A DNA stretch of 64,000 bases, taken from assembly GCF_041908905.1 (NCBI RefSeq), contig NZ_JAYREK010000005.1, positions 1-64,000 of the forward strand, written 5' to 3'. The notes below the pieces were generated by a model. It was not told where the DNA came from. It saw only the letters and a list, made by a program, of their open reading frames with translations, and made no database searches. Every line of letters begins with the position of its first letter. Position 1 is the first letter of the stretch. Shown piece after piece: positions 33,941 through 42,711 of the stretch. This stretch comes from Zoogloea sp041908905 (GTDB lineage Bacteria; Pseudomonadota; Gammaproteobacteria; Burkholderiales; Rhodocyclaceae). The translations under genes were made by a program, and so were the position numbers.

Positions 33941-33963
33941 GGGGACTACTTTGAGGGTATAAG
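33941..33963 (+). promoter_or_regulatory. Likely activator-dependent promoter of dctPQM
   Basis: GGGGACTACT (33941-33950) is followed by a TATAAG -10 candidate at 33958-33963, with no recognisable -35 at the proper distance. The gap lies between divergent dctS and dctP, so this is where a DctR-dependent promoter is expected. The binding site is a guess from position. Confidence 0.35.
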
Positions 33964-34036
33964 CCGGCCCGGGTATTGGAGTCGGGCGGCTGCAGCCGGT
34001 CAAGTCCGTCGCATCAAAAAAACAAAGGAGACATCC

Positions 34037-35041
34037 ATGAAACTTCGCACCATCCTGTTCAGCCTCGCCGCCGTCGGTTTCTGCTCGGGCGCCGTCGCCC
34101 AGGCGCCGATCGTGATCAAGTTCAGTCACGTGGTGGCTGCCGACACGCCCAAGGGCAAGGCCTCCGAGTTCTTCAAGAAGCGCGCCGAGGAGCTCGGCAA
34201 GGGCAAGGTGAAGGTGGAAGTCTACGCCAACAGCGCGCTCTACAAGGACAAGGAGGAGCTCGAGGCGCTGCAACTGGGCGCGGTGCAGATGCTGGCGCCG
34301 TCGCTGGCCAAGTTCGGCCCGCTGGGGGTGAAGGAGTTCGAGGTCTTCGACCTGCCCTACATCTTCGACGACTACACCGAGCTGCACCGGGTCACCCAGG
34401 GGCCGGTGGGCGCCGGCATCCTGAAGAAGCTGGAGCCGAAGGGCATCGTCGGCCTGGCCTACTGGGACAACGGCTTCAAGTCGTTCTCGGCCAATACCCC
34501 GATCCGCAGCCCCGCCGACCTGAAGGGCAAGAAGCTGCGCATCCAGTCGTCCAAGGTGCTCGAGGAGGAAATCCGCAGCGTCGGCGGCCTGCCCCAGGTG
34601 ATGGCCTTCTCCGAGGTGTACCAGGCGCTGCAGACCGGCGTCGTCGATGGCACCGAGAACCCCCACTCCAACATGTACACCCAGAAGATGCACGAGGTGC
34701 AGAAGCACCTGACCGTGACCGACCACGGCTACCTGGGCTACGCGGTGATCGCCAACAAGAAGTTCTGGGACGGCCTGCCCTCCGACGTGCGCGGCAACCT
34801 CGAGACGGCGATGAAGGAGGCCACCGCCTACGCCAACAAGATCGCCCAGGAAGAAAACGACAAATCCCTCGAGGCGATCAGGAAGAGCGGCAAGACCCAG
34901 GTGTACGTGCCGACCAAGGACGAGAAGCTGGCCTTCAAGAAGGCGCTGGTGCCAGTCCATCAGAAGATGGAGGGGCGCATCGGCAAGGGCCTGATCGAGT
35001 CGATCTACAAGGAAACCGGCTTCGACCCCGCGAAGCTGTAA
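34037..35041 (+). CDS. dctP: TRAP transporter periplasmic dicarboxylate-binding protein
   Basis: A 334-residue binding protein with a signal peptide cleaved after about residue 22 (CSGAVAQ-APIVI). The DctP signatures are KFSHVVAADTPKGKASEFF, GKVKVEVYANSALYKDKEELEALQLGAVQM, the substrate-carboxylate-binding region KKLRIQSSKVLEEEIRSVGG and QTGVVDGTENP. It delivers C4-dicarboxylates to DctQM. The start has AAAGGAG upstream. First gene of dctPQM. Confidence 0.94.
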   Translation: MKLRTILFSLAAVGFCSGAVAQAPIVIKFSHVVAADTPKGKASEFFKKRAEELGKGKVKVEVYANSALYKDKEELEALQLGAVQMLAPSLAKFGPLGVKEFEVFDLPYIFDDYTELHRVTQGPVGAGILKKLEPKGIVGLAYWDNGFKSFSANTPIRSPADLKGKKLRIQSSKVLEEEIRSVGGLPQVMAFSEVYQALQTGVVDGTENPHSNMYTQKMHEVQKHLTVTDHGYLGYAVIANKKFWDGLPSDVRGNLETAMKEATAYANKIAQEENDKSLEAIRKSGKTQVYVPTKDEKLAFKKALVPVHQKMEGRIGKGLIESIYKETGFDPAKL

Positions 35042-35134
35042 TCCTGACTGCCTGAAAGACCCCTCTTGACGCAGGGTCCGCTCCGCCATCGCGGGCGGCC
35101 CTGTCACGCCGCACAGCCCTTCCGAGGTGCCAGC

Positions 35135-35836
35135 ATGAAACTACTCGATCACCTGGAGGAGTGGATCATCACCCTCCTGATGGGCGGCGCCACGGCGATC
35201 ATCTTCGTCGCGGTGGTCCATCGTTACCTCGCCGGGCTCAGCATTCCCGGCCTGCAGGACTGGCTCCTGTCCCTCAACTTCAGCTGGGCCCAGGAGCTGT
35301 GCATCATCATGTTCGTGTGGATGGCCAAGTTTGGCGCCGCCTACGGGGTGCGCACGGGCATCCACGTGGGCGTCGATGTGCTCATCAACCGCCTGTCGGA
35401 TGCCGCGCGCGGTCGCTTCATCGTTTTCGGGCTGCTGGCCGGCGCGCTGTTCACCGGCATCGTCGCCACTCTGGGCGCCCATTTCGTCTGGGAGAACGGT
35501 GCCCACTATGCCTTCCTGAGCTTCACCGGCGCGGAGGTCGGCGACATCCCCGAGGGCCCGACCACCCCCGATCTCGAGTGGCCGACCTGGATCGTCTATA
35601 GCGCCATCCCGCTGGGCTCCAGCCTGATGTGCTTCCGCTTCCTGCAGGTGGCCTGGAACTTCCTGCGCACCGGCGAGCTGCCCCATCACGACCACGGCCA
35701 CGTGGACGGGCTCGAGGCCGAGCAGCTGCCGGTGGATGTGGACGTGTACGGCATGGACGACAACCTGCACATGCACGATCTCAAGCACACGCCCCGCGGT
35801 GCATCGCGCGGCCCGGGCAAGGGAGGCCGCCAATGA
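35135..35836 (+). CDS. dctQ: TRAP transporter small membrane subunit
   Basis: A 233-residue protein with four membrane segments (first LEEWIITLLMGGATAIIFVAVVH) and the DctQ block FSWAQELCIIMFVWMAKFGAAYGVRTGIHVGVDVL. It is longer than most DctQ: after the last membrane helix come about 50 residues rich in His and Asp (HHDHGHVDG, DDNLHMHDLKH). The role of that tail is unknown. It overlaps dctM by 4 bases (ATGA). Confidence 0.92.
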   Translation: MKLLDHLEEWIITLLMGGATAIIFVAVVHRYLAGLSIPGLQDWLLSLNFSWAQELCIIMFVWMAKFGAAYGVRTGIHVGVDVLINRLSDAARGRFIVFGLLAGALFTGIVATLGAHFVWENGAHYAFLSFTGAEVGDIPEGPTTPDLEWPTWIVYSAIPLGSSLMCFRFLQVAWNFLRTGELPHHDHGHVDGLEAEQLPVDVDVYGMDDNLHMHDLKHTPRGASRGPGKGGRQ

Positions 35837-37116
35837 ACGCCGCGATCATCTTCGGCATCCTGCTCGTGCTGATGCTCACGGGCATGCCCATCTCGATCTC
35901 CCTCGGCCTCACGGTGCTGAGCTTCCTGTTCACCATGACCGAGGTGCCCCTCGAATCCGTGGCGCTCAAGCTGTTCACCGGCATCGAGAAGTTCGAGATC
36001 ATGGCGATCCCCTTCTTCATCCTGGCCGGCAACTTCCTGACCCACGGCGGGGTGGCCAAGCGGATGATCACCTTCGCCACCTCGATGGTCGGCCACTGGT
36101 ACGGCGGCCTGGGCCTGGCCGGGGTGCTGGCCTGCGCGCTGTTCGCGGCGGTGTCGGGCTCGTCGCCGGCCACGGTGGTGGCGATCGGCTCGATCCTGCT
36201 GCCGGCGATGGTGCGGGCGGGTTTCCCCAACAAGTTCGGCGCCGGCATCATCACCACCGCCGGCGCGCTGGGGATCCTGATCCCGCCGTCCATCGTGATG
36301 GTGATGTACTCGGTGGCCACCAACACCTCGGTCGGCGCGCTGTTCATGGCCGGCGTGGTGCCGGGCCTGGCCCTGGCGGCGACCCTCGGCGGCGTGACCT
36401 GGTATCGGGCGCGCAAGTTCGACTATCCGCGCCAGCCCAAGGCATCCCTCGCCGCGCGGGTCAAGGCCTTCCGCGAGTCGGTGTGGGGCCTGTTGCTGAT
36501 CGTGGTGGTGATGGGCGGCATCTACACCGGCATCTTCACCCCCACCGAGGCGGCGGCGATGAGCGCGATGTATGCCTTCATCGTGGCGGTCTTTGTTTAC
36601 AAGGACATGCCGCTGAAGGACGTGCCGAAGGTGCTGCTCAACTCGGCCAACATGTCGGCGATGCTGCTCTACATCATCACCAACGCGGTGCTGTTCTCCT
36701 TCATCATGACCAACGAGAACATCCCGCAGGCGCTGGCCGACTGGATGCTGGGCCACGGGCTGGGGGTGATCGCCTTCCTGCTGGCGGTGAATGTGCTGCT
36801 GCTCTTGGCCGGCAACTTCATGGAGCCGTCGAGCATCGTGCTGATCTTCGCGCCCATCCTGTTCCCGGTGGCGATGAAGCTGGGCATCGACCCGGTGCAC
36901 TTCGGCATCATCATGGTGGTGAACATGGAGGTCGGCATGTGCCACCCGCCGGTTGGCCTCAACCTGTACGTGGCCTCCGGCATCACCAGGATGGGCATCA
37001 CCGAGCTCACCGTGGCGGTGTGGCCGTGGCTGCTGTCCATGCTGGTGTTCCTGGGCGTGGTCACCTACTGGCCAGCGCTGTCCCTGTGGTTCCCGCGGAT
37101 GCTGGGCGTGATGTGA
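35833..37116 (+). CDS. dctM: TRAP transporter large membrane subunit
   Basis: A 427-residue polytopic permease with the DctM features IPFFILAGNFLTHGGVAKRMI, SGSSPATVVAIGSILLPAMVRAGFPNKFGAGIITTAGALGILIPPSI, FTPTEAAAMSAMYAF and VNMEVGMCHPPVGLNLYVASGI. It uses the sodium or proton gradient to import the acid delivered by DctP. A probable terminator follows directly. Confidence 0.95.
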   Translation: MNAAIIFGILLVLMLTGMPISISLGLTVLSFLFTMTEVPLESVALKLFTGIEKFEIMAIPFFILAGNFLTHGGVAKRMITFATSMVGHWYGGLGLAGVLACALFAAVSGSSPATVVAIGSILLPAMVRAGFPNKFGAGIITTAGALGILIPPSIVMVMYSVATNTSVGALFMAGVVPGLALAATLGGVTWYRARKFDYPRQPKASLAARVKAFRESVWGLLLIVVVMGGIYTGIFTPTEAAAMSAMYAFIVAVFVYKDMPLKDVPKVLLNSANMSAMLLYIITNAVLFSFIMTNENIPQALADWMLGHGLGVIAFLLAVNVLLLLAGNFMEPSSIVLIFAPILFPVAMKLGIDPVHFGIIMVVNMEVGMCHPPVGLNLYVASGITRMGITELTVAVWPWLLSMLVFLGVVTYWPALSLWFPRMLGVM

Positions 37117-37183
37117 GCCCCGCCGCCGCGGTCCGGGGCGCGTGCCGGCCGGTGCGCCCGGCCTGCGGCGGGGCATTCTTTTG
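37117..37183 (+). terminator. Probable terminator after dctPQM
   Basis: GCCCCGCCGC (37117-37126) pairs perfectly with GCGGCGGGGC (37165-37174) around a 38-base loop that itself contains a GC hairpin. ATTCTTTTG follows. The long loop lowers confidence. Confidence 0.5.
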
Positions 37184-37262
37184 CTGCGCCGCAGCTTTGT
37201 GATAAAAGATCGGGTTTTCCCGCGGCCGCGTCCGGCTGCGGGCCCTGATTGCGAGGCCTGCG

Positions 37263-39740
37263 TTGTCCCAGCCGTTGCCCCCGACTTCCCCCGTGCCCGA
37301 GCACGACTGCTACCACTGCGGCCTGCCGATTCCCGCTGATGTCGACCTGCCGGTGGACATCGAAGGCACCCGCCACCAGATGTGCTGCACCGGCTGCCAG
37401 GCGGTGGCCCAGTCCATCGTCAGCAGCGGCCTCATCGACTACTACAAGCGCCGCGACGCGATGCCCGAGCAGGCCCGTGAGGCCATGCCCGACGAGCTCA
37501 AGGATCTCGGCCTGTTCGACCACCCGGACTTCCAGCAGGGCTTCGTCAAGCCCATCGGCGAGCACGAACGCGAAGCCGCGCTGATCCTCGAGGGCATCAC
37601 CTGCTCGGCGTGCATCTGGCTCAACGAACAGCACGTGGCCCACCAGCCCGGCGTCACCGCCGTCGACATCAACTACGCCACCCGGCGCGCCCGCGTACGC
37701 TGGGACGAGCGCCGCATCAAGCTGTCCGACATCCTCGCGGCGATCCAGGCCATCGGCTACCGGGCCTATCCCTACGACGCCGCCCGCTCCGAGCAGATCT
37801 CCCAGCGGGAGCGCCGCAGCGCCCTGTGGCGGATCTTCGTGGCCGGCTTCGGGATGATGCAGGTGATGATGTACGCCTTCCCGGCCTACATCGCCGCCGA
37901 CGGCGAGATGACCGCCGACATCGAGGCGATGATGCGCTGGGCCAGCCTGATCCTCACCGCGCCGGTGGTGCTGTACTCCGCCGCGCCCTTCTTCAGCCAC
38001 GCCTGGCGCGACGTGCGCCTGCGCCGGCTGGGCATGGACGTGCCGGTGGCGCTGGGCGTGGGGGCGGCCTTCGTCGCCAGCTGCTGGGCCACCGTCATCG
38101 GCCAGGGCGAGGTGTATTTCGACTCGGTGACGATGTTCGTGTTCTTCCTGCTGTGCGGCCGCTACGTGGAGATGCTGGCCCGGCAGAAAGCCGTGCGCGG
38201 TGTCGAGGAGCTGGGCAAGGCATTGCCGGCCTTCGCCGAGAAGCTCGCCGCCTGGCCGTCGCCCGCGGGCGACAAGGTGCCGGTTTCGCAGCTCGTGGTG
38301 GGCGACGTGATCCGCGTCAAGCCCGGCGAGACGGTGCCCGCCGACGGTGTCGTGATCGAGGGCGAGAGTGAGGCCAACGAGGCGCTCCTCACCGGCGAGA
38401 GCCGCCCGGTGCCCAAGCGCCCGGGGGCCGAGATCACCGGCGGCACGGTGAATGGCGGCAGCCCGCTGTGCGTGCGCGTCAGCCGCACCGGCGAGCACAC
38501 CCGCCTGGCGGCGATCCGCCAGCTGATGGAACGGGCCTCGGCCGAAAAGCCGCGGGTCGTCCAGCAGGCCGACCGGGTGGCGGCCTACTTCATCGTCGCG
38601 CTGCTGGTGCTGGCCTGCGTCACCGCCGGCTGGTGGTACTGGCACGATCCCGACCGCGCCCTGTGGATCTTCGTCTCGGTGCTGGTGGTGAGCTGCCCTT
38701 GCGCCCTCTCGCTGGCCACGCCGGTGGCGCTCACCGTAGCCACCGACGCCCTGGCCCGGATGGGCGTCCTGGTGACCCGCGGCCACGCCATCGAAGCCCT
38801 TGCGCGGGCCGACCATTTTGTTTTCGACAAGACCGGCACGCTCACCTACGGCGAGATGCGCGTCGAGACGGTGCGGGCCTTCGGTGCCGCCGACGCCTCC
38901 ACGCTGCTGGCGCTGGCGGCCGGCCTGGAGCAGGGCTCCGAGCACGCCATCGGCAAGGCCCTGCGCCTGCGTGCGGCGGAGGAGGGCGTCTCCCTGCCGG
39001 CTTTCGGCGGCGTCGCGGCCACCACGGGGCAGGGCGTCGCTGGCGTGCTGGACGGCGTCACCTATCGCATCGGCCGCCCGGCTTTCGCCGCTGAGCTCGC
39101 GGCGGCGCCGGTCCCCGAAGCCCTGCTGGAGGACGAGCGCTCCGGCCGCACGGTGATCGCGCTGGCCTCGTCGGTCGGCTGGCTGGGCGGCTTCGCGCTC
39201 AGCGACGGCCTGCGCGAGGATTGTGTCCAGACTTTCGAGACCCTGCGGGCGGAGGGCCTCGCGCTGTCGATCTTCAGCGGCGACACGCCGCCGGCCGTCG
39301 AGGCGGTCGGGCGCCAGCTGGGGGTGGAGCACGCGGTGGGGGGCATGACGCCGGAGGGCAAGCACGCCGGCCTGCGCGCATTGCAGAAGGGCGACGCGGT
39401 GATCGCGATGGTCGGCGATGGTGTCAATGATGCGCCGGTGCTGGCCCAGGCCCAGGTGTCGGTGGCGATGGGCGGCGGCACCGACCTCGCCCGCAACCAG
39501 GCCGACATCGTGCTGCTGAGCGCCCGCCTGGGGGCCCTGGCCGATGGGCTGGCGCTGTCGCGGCGGGCGCTGTCCATCATCCGCCAGAACCTGTGGTGGT
39601 CCTTCGCCTACAATTTCACGGCCGTCCCGCTGGCCATGTCCGGCCTCGTCACCCCGTGGATGGCGGGCATCGGCATGTCGGCCAGCTCGCTGTTCGTCGT
39701 TCTCAATGCCCTGCGCCTGCAGCGCGGGCTCAAGCGCTGA
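37263..39740 (+). CDS. ccoI: Copper-type P-type ATPase for cbb3 oxidase maturation
   Basis: An 825-residue FixI/CcoI-type ATPase. N-terminal Cys motifs (CYHCG and CCTGCQAV, the CcoI-specific extension) are followed by a heavy-metal-associated domain with GITCSACIW, eight membrane segments, SCPCALSLATP (CPC ion site), TGES, DKTGTLTYGE and GDGVNDAP. It exports copper to the periplasm for the binuclear centre of cytochrome cbb3 oxidase. The start is taken as the TTG at 37263. ccoS follows after 8 bases; ccoNOP are not in the window. Confidence 0.93.
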   Translation: MSQPLPPTSPVPEHDCYHCGLPIPADVDLPVDIEGTRHQMCCTGCQAVAQSIVSSGLIDYYKRRDAMPEQAREAMPDELKDLGLFDHPDFQQGFVKPIGEHEREAALILEGITCSACIWLNEQHVAHQPGVTAVDINYATRRARVRWDERRIKLSDILAAIQAIGYRAYPYDAARSEQISQRERRSALWRIFVAGFGMMQVMMYAFPAYIAADGEMTADIEAMMRWASLILTAPVVLYSAAPFFSHAWRDVRLRRLGMDVPVALGVGAAFVASCWATVIGQGEVYFDSVTMFVFFLLCGRYVEMLARQKAVRGVEELGKALPAFAEKLAAWPSPAGDKVPVSQLVVGDVIRVKPGETVPADGVVIEGESEANEALLTGESRPVPKRPGAEITGGTVNGGSPLCVRVSRTGEHTRLAAIRQLMERASAEKPRVVQQADRVAAYFIVALLVLACVTAGWWYWHDPDRALWIFVSVLVVSCPCALSLATPVALTVATDALARMGVLVTRGHAIEALARADHFVFDKTGTLTYGEMRVETVRAFGAADASTLLALAAGLEQGSEHAIGKALRLRAAEEGVSLPAFGGVAATTGQGVAGVLDGVTYRIGRPAFAAELAAAPVPEALLEDERSGRTVIALASSVGWLGGFALSDGLREDCVQTFETLRAEGLALSIFSGDTPPAVEAVGRQLGVEHAVGGMTPEGKHAGLRALQKGDAVIAMVGDGVNDAPVLAQAQVSVAMGGGTDLARNQADIVLLSARLGALADGLALSRRALSIIRQNLWWSFAYNFTAVPLAMSGLVTPWMAGIGMSASSLFVVLNALRLQRGLKR

Positions 39741-39748
39741 GGTTGCCC

Positions 39749-39943
39749 ATGGAAAGCCTGTACCTGCTCATCCCCCTGTCGGTCGTGCTGGTGTTCCTGA
39801 TCGGCTTCATCTTCTGGTGGTCCGTGAAGAGCGGCCAGTTCGACGACCTCGAAGGTCCGGGCTACCGGGTGGTCAGCGACGACGACTCCCCCCCTAAGGT
39901 AGCACCGGGCAAGGCCGACAAGGCCGGCCCGGGCGCATCCTGA
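39749..39943 (+). CDS. ccoS: cbb3-type oxidase maturation protein CcoS
   Basis: A 64-residue protein with one membrane helix (LYLLIPLSVVLVFLIGFIFWW) and the CcoS pattern KSGQFDDLEGPGYRVVSDDD. It is required for cofactor insertion in cbb3 oxidase. It pairs with ccoI as usual. Its stop lies 40 bases before an FNR-type box. Confidence 0.93.
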   Translation: MESLYLLIPLSVVLVFLIGFIFWWSVKSGQFDDLEGPGYRVVSDDDSPPKVAPGKADKAGPGAS

Positions 39944-39983
39944 GCATCAGCGATGCCTGATTGACCCTGAAAGTGAAAGGGTT

Positions 39984-40025
39984 TTGATTCAAGTCAATTC
40001 CTCGCCCCCCGGCCTCGTGCATAAT
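39984..40025 (+). promoter_or_regulatory. FNR/ANR-type promoter
   Basis: TTGAT-TCAA-GTCAA (39984-39997) matches the FNR box TTGAT-N4-ATCAA at 9 of 10 positions. A -10 element CATAAT preceded by TG lies at 40020-40025. A start near 40032 puts the box centre at -41.5, the class II activation distance. It would drive the small RNA that follows. Confidence 0.7.
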
Positions 40026-40031
40026 CCGCTC

Positions 40032-40143
40032 CAGGTTGAAGACGCGAACACGAGCAACAATCAGTGCGTTTTCAGGGCCTTGCGGCCCAAAGCTGAAGTC
40101 TCTCTGTTGGGGTTGGGGGTGCGCGATGCGCACCCTTTTTTTT
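40032..40143 (+). ncRNA. Candidate FNR-activated small RNA
   Basis: About 112 bases between the FNR-type promoter and a strong terminator (GGGTGCGC, GAT loop, GCGCACCC at 40117-40135, then eight T). The transcript has an internal hairpin GGGCC-TTGC-GGCCC near 40075-40088 and a CU-rich unpaired stretch TCTCTCTG near 40100. A U-rich end is typical of Hfq-dependent small RNAs. Only short, unconvincing open frames lie here. Analogues known to be FNR-controlled are E. coli FnrS and Neisseria AniS; no sequence homology is claimed. The rest of the 387-base gap (40144-40330) is the ndk leader. Confidence 0.65.
40117..40143 (+). terminator. Terminator of the candidate small RNA
   Basis: A perfect 8-bp stem GGGTGCGC/GCGCACCC with a 3-base loop is followed by TTTTTTTT. 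One of the strongest terminators in the window. Confidence 0.9.
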
Positions 40144-40330
40144 CGTCCGTCTCCGGCGCCCCGGCGTGACGCCCGTCCGCCATCTTCCCTCTCCCGGCCT
40201 GGTTTGCCGCGGCAGTCTTACATCCGGTAATCGTCCTGTGGTTCCGAAAAACGCCGAATCGACGTACCAACCTGCTAAAATTCCAGGCTTTCGGTTTTTC
40301 GACCACCTCAGCCTTACTGGAGTCTAGCTT

Positions 40331-40756
40331 ATGGCCATTGAACGCACCCTCTCCATCATCAAGCCCGATGCCGTCGCCAAGAACGTGATCGGCCAGATCT
40401 ACGCCCGTTTCGAAGGCGCCGGCCTCAAGGTCATCGCCGCCAAGATGGCTCACCTCTCCGAGCGTGAAGCCGGCGAGTTCTACGCTGTTCACAAAGAGCG
40501 CCCCTTCTTCAAGGATCTGGTCTCCTTCATGACCTCCGGCCCGGTGATGATCCAGTGCCTGGAAGGCGAGAACGCCATCGCCAAGAACCGTGAGCTGATG
40601 GGCGCCACCGACCCGAAGAAGGCCGACAAGGGCACCATCCGCGCCGATTTCGCCGAGTCCATCGACGCCAACGCCGTGCATGGCTCCGACGCTCCCGAAA
40701 CCGCTGCCGTGGAAGTCGCCTTCTTCTTCCCGGGCATGAACGTTTACAGCCGTTGA
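40331..40756 (+). CDS. ndk: Nucleoside diphosphate kinase
   Basis: A 141-residue enzyme that balances NTP pools. TLSIIKPDAVAKNVIG, FFKDLVSFMTSGPVM and the active-site His region NAVHGSDAPETAAVEVAFFF are all present. It opens the long conserved housekeeping run. A TAAAAT -10 candidate lies at 40276-40281 in the leader. Confidence 0.97.
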   Translation: MAIERTLSIIKPDAVAKNVIGQIYARFEGAGLKVIAAKMAHLSEREAGEFYAVHKERPFFKDLVSFMTSGPVMIQCLEGENAIAKNRELMGATDPKKADKGTIRADFAESIDANAVHGSDAPETAAVEVAFFFPGMNVYSR

Positions 40757-40801
40757 TGATCTGTACCGGCGGGATGAAACTCCTTTCTTCCGCCGGTCTT
40801 G

Positions 40802-41905
40802 ATGGAATTACACGTGGTCAATCTTCTCGATTTCGATGCCGCAGCGCTCACCGACTGGTTCGTCCAGCAGGGTGAGAAACCATTCCGCGCGAAGCAGGTG
40901 CTCCGGTGGGTGCATCGCTTCGGCGCAACCGATTTCGACCAGATGACCGACGTGGCCAAGTCGCTGCGGGCCAAGCTCGCGGCGACGGCCTGCATCACCC
41001 CGCCGGTGCCGGTGCGCGACAGCATCTCCACCGATGGCACGCGCAAGTGGCTGCTCGACGTGGGCAACGCCAACGCGGTCGAGACGGTGTTCATCCCCGA
41101 AACCAACCGCGGCACCCTGTGCATCTCGTCCCAGGCCGGCTGCGCCCTCGACTGCGCCTTCTGCTCCACCGGCAAGCAGGGCTTCAACCGCAACCTCACC
41201 GCGGCCGAGATCATCGGCCAGCTGTGGCTGGCGAACCGCCTCCTCGGCGCCAACGGCGACGGCGAGCGGGTCATCAGCAACGTGGTCATGATGGGCATGG
41301 GCGAGCCCCTCGCCAACTTCGACAACGTCGTGTCGGCCCTCAACCTGATGCTGGACGACAACGCCTATGGCCTTTCGCGGCGCCGCGTCACCGTGTCCAC
41401 CTCCGGCATCGTGCCGGCCATGGATCGCCTGCGCGACGCCTGCCCGACGGCGCTGGCCGTGTCGCTGCACGCCTCCAACGACGCGCTGCGCGACAAGCTG
41501 GTCCCGATCAACCAGAAATACCCGCTGCGCGAGCTGATGGCCGCCTGCCGGCGCTACCTCGAGCGCGCGCCGCGCGACTTCATCACCTTCGAGTACGTCA
41601 TGCTCGACGGGGTGAACGACAGCGACGCCCACGCCCGCGAGCTCGTTGCGCTCACCCGCGACGTGCCGTGCAAGTTCAACCTGATTCCCTTCAACCCCTT
41701 CCCGAATTCGGGTTTCGACCGCTCGCCGGCGCCGCGCATCAAGCGCTTCGCCGAGATCCTGATCGACGCCGGGATCGTCACCACCACGCGCAAGACGCGG
41801 GGCGACGACGTGGACGCGGCCTGCGGGCAGCTCGCCGGCCAGGTCAAGGACAAGACACGCCGCGTCGCCTCCCGGATCGTCCCCATCGTGGAGCAGCCCC
41901 GATGA
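40802..41905 (+). CDS. rlmN: Dual-specificity rRNA/tRNA adenine-C2 methyltransferase
   Basis: A 367-residue radical-SAM enzyme that methylates A2503 of 23S rRNA and A37 of some tRNAs. The [4Fe-4S] motif is CALDCAFCSTG, the second catalytic Cys lies near RGDDVDAACGQLAGQ, and MGMGEPLANFDNV and SLHASND are present. There is no Shine-Dalgarno sequence before the ATG at 40802. Instead an 8-bp hairpin (40765-40797) ends 4 bases upstream. The stop overlaps pilW (ATGA). Confidence 0.96.
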   Translation: MELHVVNLLDFDAAALTDWFVQQGEKPFRAKQVLRWVHRFGATDFDQMTDVAKSLRAKLAATACITPPVPVRDSISTDGTRKWLLDVGNANAVETVFIPETNRGTLCISSQAGCALDCAFCSTGKQGFNRNLTAAEIIGQLWLANRLLGANGDGERVISNVVMMGMGEPLANFDNVVSALNLMLDDNAYGLSRRRVTVSTSGIVPAMDRLRDACPTALAVSLHASNDALRDKLVPINQKYPLRELMAACRRYLERAPRDFITFEYVMLDGVNDSDAHARELVALTRDVPCKFNLIPFNPFPNSGFDRSPAPRIKRFAEILIDAGIVTTTRKTRGDDVDAACGQLAGQVKDKTRRVASRIVPIVEQPR

Positions 41906-42711
41906 ATCCTTCCCTCCGCGCCCGCCTGCTGCTTGCGCTGCCGGCGGTGCTCGCCCTCGGCGCCTGTGTCGGGCCGCAGCCGGGTGGCTCGCTGGCCCGC
42001 ATGGAGCGGCCAGTCTCCGAACTCCCGGTCGGCAAGGACGAGGCCCGCGGCAAGGCCAAGGTCCATGTCGAGCTCGGCCAGGCTTATTTCCAGGTCGGTC
42101 GCTACGGCGTGGCGCTGGACGAGGCGAAGGCCGCCATCTCCTACGATTCGCGCTATGCGCCGGCCTACCAGCTGATGGGGCTGGTGCATATGTTCCTCGA
42201 GGAGAACCAGATCGCCGACGCGAATTTCTCCTACGCCCTGTCGCTGGCGCCCGGCGACCCCGAGATCCAGAACAGCTACGGCTGGTTCCTGTGTTCCACC
42301 GGCAAGGAAGCCGCCGGCATCGAGATGCTCCAGGCGGCGGCCCGTAACCCGTATTACCAGACGCCCACCCGGGCCCAGGCCAACGTGGGCCTGTGCCAGC
42401 TGCGGCTCAACAACGATACCGCCGCCGAACGTGCGTTCCTGCGAGCCGTCGAGCTGGATAACGGCAATCACCAGGCCGTCTTCCACCTCGCCGGGATCGC
42501 CTATCGGCGCGGCGCCTACGAGGCAGCGAAGCGTTACGTGGGCGCCTTCAACCAGGCGGTCGAGCCGACGGCCGAGAGCCTCTGGCTGGCGATCCGCATC
42601 GAGCGCCGGCTGGGCGACCGCGCCGCCGAGGCCAGCCTCGTGCAGCAGCTGCGGCGCCGGTTCCCCGGCTCTCCCGAATACCAGGCTTTCTTGCAAGGGC
42701 AGTACCAGTGA
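41902..42711 (+). CDS. pilW: Type IV pilus secretin pilotin PilW/PilF
   Basis: A 269-residue lipoprotein (signal peptide ending LALGAC) made of TPR repeats, for example KAKVHVELGQAYFQVGRYGVALDEAKAAI and PAYQLMGLVHMFLEENQIADANFSYALSLAPGDPEIQNSYGWFLC. It helps the PilQ secretin assemble in the outer membrane. It sits between rlmN and rodZ as in other Proteobacteria, with 4-base overlaps on both sides. Confidence 0.93.
   Translation: MNPSLRARLLLALPAVLALGACVGPQPGGSLARMERPVSELPVGKDEARGKAKVHVELGQAYFQVGRYGVALDEAKAAISYDSRYAPAYQLMGLVHMFLEENQIADANFSYALSLAPGDPEIQNSYGWFLCSTGKEAAGIEMLQAAARNPYYQTPTRAQANVGLCQLRLNNDTAAERAFLRAVELDNGNHQAVFHLAGIAYRRGAYEAAKRYVGAFNQAVEPTAESLWLAIRIERRLGDRAAEASLVQQLRRRFPGSPEYQAFLQGQYQ

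Noticed and set aside
37195..37215. An FNR box before ccoI
   Set aside because: TGATAAAAGATC has only a poor half-site match with wrong spacing.
39984..40230. Small open frames in the gap after ccoS
   Set aside because: They lack ribosome-binding sites, run through the terminator hairpin and have no protein-like composition; a small RNA fits better.
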